Notes under the pieces: generated by a model | Told to the model about the DNA's origin: nothing | The model's input: only the letters and a program-made list of their open reading frames with translations | The model's database searches: none | DNA from: Punica granatum | Taxonomy: Eukaryota > Streptophyta > Magnoliopsida > Myrtales > Lythraceae | DNA length: 64,000 nucleotides | Direction: 5' to 3' | Assembly: GCF_007655135.1 (NCBI RefSeq) | Contig: NC_045128.1 | Coordinates: 40,995,885 to 41,059,884, forward strand | Position numbers and translations under genes: made by a program | Shown here: piece by piece, positions 55,033-64,000 of the stretch | Numbering within the stretch: position 1 is the stretch's first letter | Layout: the number at the start of each line of letters is the position of its first letter

Positions 55033-57892
55033 TCAGCTAAGGTGGACCTTGCTGTGGTGATCGGCAGCTTTTGATAGTGACTGTATCGAAACAGAATACC
55101 CGGGACCCATCTGCATGTATACAGTATATAATATTGATTAAACTAACAATCCCATGACAGTTTATTTGATTAGATGTTCTACACTAAGTAGAAAGCATTA
55201 GAAATGGCCATGGAAGAAACTTTTTCTAGAGGCATTACTGCATGTGAGCCTCCAACACTATACCAAACAGAAAACAAACTGGAACCCACAAGTTCACATG
55301 TGAACTTACCGTGCTGCAAATATGGAAGGCATTCACATATCCTGCATATTTGGAAGCTGAAAATAAAACAGGAGAGATCATTTGTCAGAGATATAACATG
55401 TTAAACAATACTATTTTCAATCATGGTTTTATACACCTAATGAGATTCAACACTGAAGATCCCCCATTTAGCATTCATGAAATGAGAAATGGCTCGTCGC
55501 AAAACACACATGAAGAGAAGGGAAGGGTTTCGGGGGGTTGGTTGTGGAGACAGCAGCCAATGAAGAAGGGAGGCCACAGAGAGACGAAGAGATTAAATAG
55601 AAGGTTTCTACATTGGCAAAAACCATAGAGCCAAGAGATGATTCTAGTTTAACAAGTAACTTGCTGCATGTATTCTTGAGGGAAACAGTGAATACTCACT
55701 TTTCTTCAGCCCAGCAGGCTTTGCACGTAGAAGAGCATTTACAAAAGCACCAATATTCTCGCGTAAAGACTCCTCAGGCAGACTGACCTGCATTTGATTT
55801 AAACAATGGGCGGAATTGGTCAGTATGATACAATGACAGTAAAATCTGAAAATCAATGTGCCATTGCAGATGAAGGTACCTTTCCAAGTCCCACATGAAC
55901 ATTTGATGTTTTATCCATTTTAAAATCGATGTTACTTCTCTTTGCATCTCTCACTGCTTGACTTACATCTGTGACCAAAGTACCTTGCTATGCCATATAA
56001 ATAAAGAATTAACTTAGTAAATCCATTCCTAATTACTTGTAGGACACAGTAAAACAAGAAAATAAACTGACCTTGGCATTTGGGAGTAAACCCAGAGGTT
56101 TAAGAATCTTCGCTATCTGCATAACGCGACCCATAAATTAAGAAGATGCTGATTTCAAAAAGTCATCTACTTTCTTAAAATTGAAAAGAACAAACAGAAC
56201 CTTTAAGACGTGGCGCATAAAGTCTGGAGTAGTGAAACACTTCTGGACATCAAACTTGCCACCACCTAAATTGAATGTGTCACGAGCTAAGCATTATGCA
56301 TTTTTCGGTGGGAGTATAATTTATCAGAAACATAAAATTGAACTGTGATCTGCAAATAATGGTAGCAAATTATAATGCCAGTCATGTCTACAAACTTGAC
56401 AAAAATATTATGAAGAAGAAAGCATAATCAGAATCTAGCTTCCTCTAACAGTCAAAAAACATTAGAAAACAGATAGCAAACCTAGAGAAGCCAAGCCATC
56501 AACTCATCATCAACAACATTCGCTTCTAATGCATAACCATTATCTACTTAAGACTTCTCATCCCCGAAGAAAATACTCATATGAGCTATTTATATTATCA
56601 GGTTAAACTGTTTGCTTACTGTTGGCTATTTCCTCAACAAGTTCAATGCCACCAACAATATCAGCTCCAGCAGCTCTAGCTTCCTCGGCGTCTGTTCCCT
56701 CCCCAAGGAATGCTATCTTGGAAACCTGAATATAACGTAACCAAGATCTGTGAACTCGGCCAGGGTCAATAAAGTCAAGTTCACATAGAACCAGTAAGGT
56801 GTTATTTATTACCTTCATCCCTTCGCCATGTGGTAAGACCATGCTACCACGAACTATCTACATTTCAATGGCATCCACAACAGATCATCAGTATAGAATC
56901 CACGTGATTAGACTAGACACCCCGACAAAGAAGAGTACAGTGCAACGCATAGAGCTTAAAGGAACGCCATTGAGCAGCTATGGATCTATAACAATAAACA
57001 AACCGGAGACCAACATAGAAAGAGCAGAAAATGGAATGAATGGCCCTATACCAGGTCACTCCGCTTTCGTTCGATGCCCAACCGTACGTGCGCTTCAACA
57101 GTTTCGTCGAAGTTAGCTTTTGCATTAGTCTGCCAATAAGCACACCCGGACTCGTATTAACAATCAAACTTCCAGCGATCTCCATAAAATATAGAAACAA
57201 AATTCACCATTATCACAGAAAAATCGAAGCTTTCTACTTATACTGGGCATAATTTGGAGTTTGAAGCAGACAACACCAACCTTGACGAGCCGGATTGCCT
57301 CGGCTAAATCATAGACAGGCTTACTCTCATTCTTCGTCACCTTCAATAAAGTTGGAAATGGCGGCGCATCCTCTCCCTCTTCCACGAACATTCTAGAGGA
57401 CATCCTCCTCCGCATCCCCGCGGCTCGTCTATCTTCCTCTATCCACCTCCTCTCGTCCTGCATCTCCTCATCCTTCTGCTCACGGGAAGCCTTGTCCTCG
57501 GGCAACGGAGCCACACGCGTCGGGTATGACACCGGTGCTATCCTCGGACCGGCGTCCTTCATGTACCGCAGGTCCTCCTGAGACCACGGGGACCGACTAC
57601 GGAAGCCCGGGGATTCCTCCAACGGCATTTGGGACTGCGCCGGCGGCTGAGCATCCTGTGGTGGCGAGGCTTCGGAAGATGCAGGCTCTTCTTGCTTGGG
57701 CTTTGCAGGGTAAGAGACCGACTGGATCGGTACGGGCTGCGGTCGCCGGGGATCATCGGGCTCATCGGATTCTGGTACTGAGGAGAGTGATTTGGAGAGT
57801 TGGAGGGATGGAGGAGGGCGGAGGAGGAGGGAGGAGGATCTGGAGAGGGAGTGGCGGCGAGCCTGAGAGAGGAGGAGCTTGAGAGCGGCCAT
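55033..57892 (-). CDS. Mitochondrial large-subunit ribosomal protein L1 (uL1m)
   Basis: Part of the L1 stalk of the mitochondrial ribosome. Ten exons (57892-57281, 57129-57052, 56857-56813, 56725-56620, 56265-56201, 56116-56072, 55987-55880, 55787-55700, 55356-55310, 55110-55033) give 423 residues. The first 30 residues, rich in Arg, Ser and Leu, fit a mitochondrial presequence. A Pro/Gln/Glu-rich extension runs to about residue 185. The L1 domain then begins at YDLAEAIRLVK and shows NFDETVEAHVRLGIE, GSMVLPHGEG, AGADIVGG, LKPLGLLPNAKQGTLVTDV and a C-terminal KYAGYVNAFHICST. The extension is common in plant uL1m but not in bacteria. It lies head-to-tail behind MIP3 with about 950 bases between them. 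Confidence 0.92.
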
Positions 57893-58846
57893 GGCAGCTC
57901 AGGCAGTGGCGGAGTCGAGATGAAATGTGGGCTTTTACATAGACGGGCCTCTCTCAGGGTTTTAGGCTTTTAGCAGACCGAGAAAGAGAGAGGTTTTGGT
58001 GATAGGGAAATTTAAAAATAAAAAAATTCTTTGTTAGTAAATAGAAAAAAAGAAAAAGAAAAAGAAAAAGAAGAGAATTTAATTCACAATTAATTCGAAA
58101 GGTTTATATTTCGATTGAAAATATTATCTATGTTCAGTTAATTTTTTTTTCTTTTACCTGAAAAGAAATTGCAAAATTAGTTTCGGATAATATAGCAAGG
58201 AGAAAATACATCTTTTTTATTTTTTTGGTAGATACAGAGAAAATACATCAAATTCATGGAATCGTTTTCCTATATTTATTCTCACAATAAATACTACACG
58301 CAGGAAATTAAGTAGAATCGATAGTAAAATATGCAAATTCTACCATTTCTATGGCCGGAAGGCTTCGCGGAACCATAGAGAATCCTACATGGTGAAGTTA
58401 GTAGTCCAACATAACTAGTAACGATTATGTGGGCATTAATCTGTTTTCAAATGATCAATGAAGGTATCTGAAAACAAGAATTTTTGAATAATTTCTTGAT
58501 GCCATGCCGTTTAAAGCACATACTCCATCTAACACCTTTGCCATTTGATTTCCACTAATCAGCAAAATAAAAGTCAATTACTAATTTAATAAATCATAGA
58601 TGAATATCTCTTTCTCATCGGTAATTAATGCTCCGTTTGGTTTCGCAGTTAAAATCACAAAAATTTTAACTTTAACTTTTAACTCAACACACTACACAAT
58701 CATTTGTCTTTTTCCACAATCAAAATCAAAATTACTTTAATTCTGAAACCAAACGCACCATAATTATTTTTGTATTCTTCGGGAGAAAAAAGAAAATCTA
58801 TTATCGAAAAGGAAGATGTACAGAAGGGATTACAAAGTACAAGGAA
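57893..58846. other. Spacer between MIP3 and uL1m
   Basis: The uL1m-proximal part is its promoter. A GAAAAA hexamer array is at 58043-58071. A small MITE lies at 58629-58760, close to the MIP3 stop. No gene is present. Confidence 0.6.
58629..58760. mobile_element. Tourist-like MITE with TAA duplication
   Basis: Termini TGCTCCGTTTGGTTTC and, reverse-complemented, TGGTGCGTTTGGTTTC are imperfect inverted repeats. TAA precedes (58626-58628) and follows (58761-58763) the 132-bp element. A 3-bp TAA duplication with GTTTGG ends fits PIF/Harbinger (Tourist) MITEs. It lies less than 100 bases from the MIP3 stop codon, probably within its 3' UTR. Confidence 0.65.
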
Positions 58847-61800
58847 TCAGATGTAACTATACTGTCCTAATAGTAACTCAAGCATGTCACTTGGAGTAAG
58901 AAGAGTTGTTCCCCCGAGAAGCAATTCCATATCGGGCATTCCACTCTCCGAGACCGCCTCCTGAACCTCACGTACCTACGAGAAGGGCAGAACACGGATG
59001 AGAACAAACATGAAAGGATGGTTCATGTTTTGACAATCAACATTTATACATGGAAGAAGTATCAGACCTCGACACAGTTGATGCCCCCGATGACAAACAC
59101 CAGAATCACATTTTGGTCGGCGAGGCTCGGCTTTGCCTGTGCAAATTTGAGAAGTGCGTGTCAAGAATGCTTTAATGAAAATAATAAATGTGTGCAAGTA
59201 CAAAACTGGAGTAAAAACTTACCTGCCCGAGGCCGAATCTTCCAAAACCGCTTTTAAACAGTCGACCCACAGCCGAGGAATGATACTCCAACCCGGGCAC
59301 ATCAGACTTGCTCAAGATCCTCGTAATGAGCTTATATAGAAAGCCCTTAGTTGAGCTGGGATCAATACCAAAGCCACTTTCAAGTGAGTATGTGCCTTCT
59401 CCAAATGGATTATTCCTACTCTTCAAACTAGATAGCTTGTGAAGTAACTTGAACAGAGCGTCAACTCTGTCACGCAACTCCAACTTCAGCTGCATATCAC
59501 CGTAAGATTGATCCTTACTTTGATCGGCATCTTCATCTCCCCAGCTACCCCACTGATCATCATCAAAGTCATCAATATCAGGTTCCTTAGCAGACTTGTC
59601 TTTGTCTTCGTCCGAGCTAATCCTCTTTCTGTTGGCCTCAAGTTCTCCCTTCAGACTGTAGAGGAATTTCAGTTCTGCAACATCAGGGTTTTCAAGAACC
59701 GCATCGATAATTGCTTCTTTTAATAGACGCTCCTCTTGCCAGGAGAAAGGGCCACTTAGGCCCGATGTAGGAAAGTTCTCACCAGCCAATATATATCCTA
59801 CAACAGTAAGGAGCAATGCATCTCGGAGAGAGAAAGGACATTGGGACTTCTCTTTAGTTCCAATTTTCTGCCCTTTCGAACCCAAAAATGCACTTTTATT
59901 GATAAGATCATCAATTTGAATGGCAAGACTCTGGCTTGTGTCTCCAGCACTTGCATTCAGTATTTTCTCAGCACTTATAAGGGCATCCCACCTGGCACTA
60001 TTTGATTCATCCAGAGCAATTACTGTAGCTGCCGAAAACTGAATGAGTGCCTTGTTCCTAACTAGTGAGGACTGGCTTTTGGCAAGAGCTTTTATCATAA
60101 GGAGCAACTCCGATCTTGAAGCAAAACCCGGTCGAATCTTCACATTTACATTGATATTTTCACGACGTAGAGCTTCTTGGAGCCACTTCTTAACTAGAAC
60201 TGCCCCATCTTTAGTTCTTCTATCTAGAAGTGCTTCTAGATACGGTGTTCCACGAAGGCTCTCAGTAGCGACAATGGAGCCTTTAAGTAGTTCCATCTGA
60301 GAAGAAATGGACTCTCGATTCTGAATGTTGGAATTCCCATTTACTGAACCAACATTTTTCGAATCAAAACGATCAGAATTCCACCCCCGCAGAAAAGAAT
60401 CAATCCCTTTGAGAAGTCGATTATCATTTACTTTGTCATCCTCTCCACTTAGAACTTCACCAAGTGGGATCTGAACGTCGAGAGGAGCTCGCTGAAGGTT
60501 TCCCATGACCTGTTTGAGCGGAATTTGCGAACCTTTTGCTGGGGCAGTCGCTGCTGTTCTCTCTCTTCGAGGCAAACATGAAACTATTCTATCAACAAGT
60601 GAGTCCCCGTGACAGCAAGGAGTAAGAAGATCAAGGGTTCGGTCAATAAGTAATAGCCCCGCTGATCTTTTCCGACGACCTACGTCATATAGACTTGACA
60701 TGTCTGTCAAAATTTTCCCAACCATTTTTGAAGAACTACCCAAGGAAAAGATTTCCATCTTCAAATCCATCTGCAAGGCCAAAAGACAGAATGAACGATA
60801 TTGAGGAAACAACATCAACAAGGCATCACATTTAATATTATTTCTCATATTTTCATGGAAAAAATTAAGAAAGGAGAATTTGATTATATTTGCAGATGAC
60901 TACCCCTGACAAGGTTATGCAAAATCCACCACTTCCTAAATAATGTAAACCGCTTCATGAAGGAAAGATAACTGAACACCATAAGGACCACAGTACCTAT
61001 GAACTAATTAAAACAATAGGATGGCAAATTGAACTAGATCTATTCCATCTTCCATTTCACAAGATAATCAACCAACCAAATACATTTTTGGAAAATAGGT
61101 ATTGTACCCTGCTCAACTCCATTTATTCGAAGGTGAAGCATAAAAAGGAGGTCGAAGTCTAAACCGTTGTCAAGGGACTAGTTTACATGTGCTTTACCTT
61201 GGCAGCCAATTGGTAAAGAAAATGCGCAGTTAGAGTTGCCCCTGGAGGAGCATCATCACCATCAGAGGGCATCCTGGAACTCAAAGGAGGCAAACCCTGG
61301 CTCAGGGAATCCTCATGCTCGAGTGATAAGCATGCTTCAGCAACAGATCCCTCTGAAGGTAACACAAAGGCTCTTGGTGAAAGAGGACACAATATCAAAG
61401 GGAAGTGATGCACAGAAACGACCAAATTTTGCCGTACATCATCGGTATGACTAGCAAAGTTATCTTCAAACAATTTTTTTCCGCTAGAAGTAACTTCCAG
61501 ATCAGGGATGTCTTCGTCGTTGGAAGTGAATTGCAACCATCCTTCATACTCTACTGGCTTAGTTTCGGGAAAGTTGTTGTCTCTCGACTCCCCAGGTTTT
61601 GATCGCCTTTTCTTGATAAGCTCTTCGAAATCCTGAACAAGCAACATCTCATATTCATGAAATGCATCGGGTCCTAAAGGTGAATCGGGATATGCTGAAT
61701 GGGCAATCTGCAACAAAAAGAACTCTGTGAGATGAGATAACCATCTGCAGCTCAATGTAAAGAACAAAGCCAGCCACCTAAAATTTGTTATAATGAGTAA

Positions 61801-62738
61801 GCACCTCCGAGATAGATGTAAATATAGTACAATGGCGAACAGCTCGGTGCGAGCTCAAGCATCGTAAGATATACCGATGTGCATCACTCAGTAGACGAGA
61901 TGTCATGACTACAATGTTCCTACTAGGTCCCAACTTTGAGTTCCAGTCAACAACCTACAGAAGAAGCCAGGAACAAGTGCATTGAGAACATTAGCCTTCA
62001 TATATACATTCTAAGATAGTGTTATCACAAGGCTACAACTATAGCATGTAGAGCTATGTCATAGGTCAAAAAACATTCTTTGGCCAACTTAAATTTCACA
62101 TTTTGTAACATTAAATTGCTGCATAATTTCCTACCACTCAACTGTCAGGCCTCATCCAAATGATCACAATGTGATCTGTGGAATACATTCTCAAATTCTC
62201 AGGACCAATATGAAACAATAAAGCTGTGTAGTCTTACCAGATCGAGAGGAGACATGTTCTCCAAGCTGCAAATCGCACGTGCACCCAGGGAAAGTAATGA
62301 TGGAAAGGCTCCAAGATACTGGAAGCTTTCGGTGCATCCTCCATCGAGGTAAAGCACGCTATCCTTGATGTGCTCTGATAGCTGTACAGAAGAAAACACG
62401 ATGATGCATTAAGCCATGGGAAAAAAACATCATTAGCAACCAATTCCATTACACATTAACAATATCACCGCTACGAACTGCAAAATTTTTGGGATTATGC
62501 CCGGTTAGTGAAACCTCTCATCTCAACGGAGGGCCAAGTGACTCATAATGCAGCAAGAAATTCATTTCTAGAATGAAGTTCCACTTCATAAGCACAATCA
62601 CGAGCATCAACACAATCAGGTTAACCTGATATGCAAGAAAATGAATACAGATAGCTCAAGGGAAGTCTGCCGCAAGCAATCTCAACTTACTTGACTGATG
62701 GAATCGAGGCAAGCAATGGCGACATCGACCACGGCCAT
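58847..62738 (-). CDS. MIP3: Sec1 family protein MIP3 (Sly1-like SM protein)
   Basis: A Sec1/Munc18-type regulator of SNARE-mediated fusion. In Arabidopsis MIP3 belongs to the MAG2 tethering complex that acts in Golgi-ER transport and seed storage protein sorting. Seven exons (62738-62691, 62381-62238, 61954-61805, 61707-61198, 60770-59223, 59136-59068, 58975-58847) give 865 residues. It begins MAVVDVAIACLDSISQ. SM-type blocks include DSVLYLDGGCTESF, RSAGLLLIDRTLDLLTPCCH, RGTPYLEALLDRRTKDG and the final LVFVIGGINCVEVREV. An acidic DDFDDDQWGSWGDED insert lies before the last third. The large fifth exon of 1548 bases carries most of the protein. The length is close to that of the Arabidopsis protein as I recall it. 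Confidence 0.92.
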
Positions 62739-63919
62739 GATTCAGATCCGCTACTCCTCGCAGCAATCTGAATCTGAGAAGCAATCGAAACAGGAGGGTG
62801 TAGCCAGCGCCTCAACGCGTGACAGTGGCTGATTTCATTGTCAGACTAGAGTTCTCGCAACGGATCGGCTCAGAGATGACGGTGGTCGGAGGAGGAGGAG
62901 GAGGATGAGCCGTAGAATGAAGCCGGAGACATGCAACGGACTTCGCAGTGCCCCGCTACGCACAATATAGATGTCGTTTTATAAAGAATGCCAAAATTCC
63001 ACGGTGATCCTTGAACTTTGGCAAAGTATTCAATATTACCCCTGTATCGAGCAATTGGTTTCTACTACTCGTAAATGCTTACACTAACAACAGCCTGTAG
63101 GTAGGCCCGGCCTGTTGGCTTAACGCTTTTTGCATTCGTGGGCAAAAAATTTGCAGTAAAATTATTACATACATGCACTGATGATCGATTCGAGGGGACA
63201 GTCTCCCCGTAATGATACGGTTTTAGATGGTGCACACAGAAAACACACTCGACCATAATAAATAACATCAAGGTCCATATACGCAGAGGCCATCTTCCTA
63301 GTGAACTAAAAACCCGATATAGCTCCAACACATTTTTACTGTGCGGCCTAAAAACGAACTGTACATTCTCTTTTTTCTTTTTCGCATATACTCATCTTCG
63401 ACCAGGCGTAGAAAGGATAAAAGCAAAACACAGTTAGGAAGGCCAGAGAGGAAAATCACTTCTTGCAGAAAGATCAGCATTTTCTGAAAATGGAAAATAG
63501 GAAGCTCTCCATCTTGCTCGTCATCATCAAAACAATGGGTTATAGGTCCGGAGACATACATGGAAATTTAGAGCAATCGAGCTCCCTCATCATACATCGT
63601 TGCGTGCAGTTTTGCCAACAAACTGAAGCAACCAGCAAACAACTCGTACAGATTTGATATCAGTCACCCAAATCAAAAGTAGATTCTTGCATGCAAAAGG
63701 GAAGCAGAAACCAGAATCTTTATTACTCGATAACACGAAAGGGTAACACTTAGTAGAATAGTAGTAGTAATCCCATCATTAGTATTAACAGAAACAAACA
63801 CTCCTGCACACCTCCACTCATAAACCAGAAGCCGAAGCATTTTCCAAGTGCAACACCACCAGAACTGAGTGCAGCATTACTGACATAATTCTTAGGTTTT
63901 ATTTCCATCATGATGAGCT
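62739..63919. other. Spacer; MIP3 promoter and MBF1 3' UTR
   Basis: 62739-62960 is the MIP3 leader. It contains a GGA-rich tract at 62887-62906. 63000-63700 shows no gene. About 63700-63919 is probably the MBF1 3' UTR. Confidence 0.6.
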
Positions 63920-64000
63920 TCACTTCTTCCCACGCAGTTTCACCCCGAGAGCCCTCTCCAGTTTGACGATTATCTGTTGGTTCGGTATTGCTTTCCCCGA
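63920..64000 (-). CDS. MBF1: Multiprotein-bridging factor 1, C-terminal end (cut by window)
   Basis: The last 26 codons and the stop are present. The frame reads SGKAIPNQQIIVKLERALGV, followed by KLRGKK and TGA at 63922-63920. This is the end of the helix-turn-helix domain of MBF1, a transcription coactivator that bridges TBP and bZIP-type factors. The GVKLRGKK ending is typical of the MBF1a/b type rather than the stress-induced MBF1c. The start and upstream exons lie beyond the window. Confidence 0.88.
   Translation of the reverse strand, partial: SGKAIPNQQIIVKLERALGVKLRGKK

Noticed and set aside
57526..57882. Plus-strand ORF of 118 codons
   Set aside because: It is antisense to uL1m exon 1 and arises from its GC-rich codons.

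Overview
The window is nuclear DNA of a flowering plant, most likely a woody eudicot. The evidence is introns with GT-AG borders in nearly every gene, plant-only families (WRKY, DUF1685, PPR, class III peroxidase, Shaggy-like kinase), and AT-rich intergenic DNA with MITE-like elements, a LINE remnant and a Helitron end. The species cannot be fixed from this sequence. Myrtales is only a guess.

Layout. 1-5.6 kb is repeat-derived: a diverged duplication carrying pieces of a transposon-associated gene. 5.6-7.9 kb (-) is a group IIe WRKY factor with a foldback element in its second intron. 7.9-12.8 kb is AT-rich spacer. 12.9-13.7 kb (+) is a DUF1685 protein. 13.7-19.8 kb holds a 5'-truncated LINE, a long-arm foldback element and a Helitron 3' end. 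19.9-22.9 kb (-) is a chloroplast-type J-domain/ferredoxin protein. 24.4-25.5 kb (+) is a small LysM protein. 26.9-28.2 kb (-) is RPL11, divergent from a PPR gene at 28.8-30.1 kb (+). 33.0-36.3 kb (+) is mitochondrial aspartate aminotransferase. 38.2-42.6 kb (-) is a Shaggy/GSK3-like kinase. 44.4-46.4 kb (-) is a class III peroxidase. 49.8-52.8 kb (-) is a membrane-anchored receptor-like kinase. A near-intact MULE-type MITE lies at 53.6-54.1 kb. 55.0-57.9 kb (-) is mitochondrial ribosomal protein uL1. 58.8-62.7 kb (-) is MIP3, a Sec1/Munc18 protein. The window closes on the last codons of MBF1 (-).

The genes do not form an operon or a biosynthetic cluster. They are housekeeping genes (ribosome, mitochondrion, chloroplast, secretion) mixed with signalling genes. 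The main large-scale signal is order: MBF1, MIP3, uL1m, RPL11, the J/ferredoxin protein and the DUF1685 gene follow, as I remember it, the order of Arabidopsis At2g42680-At2g42760, with other genes interleaved. I found no convincing new multi-gene system. The unusual content is mobile-element architecture, a compact divergent promoter, and a few protein-level oddities.

Exon borders were read by eye from GT/AG sites, frame continuity and family knowledge. Each multi-exon model given below adds up to an open frame.
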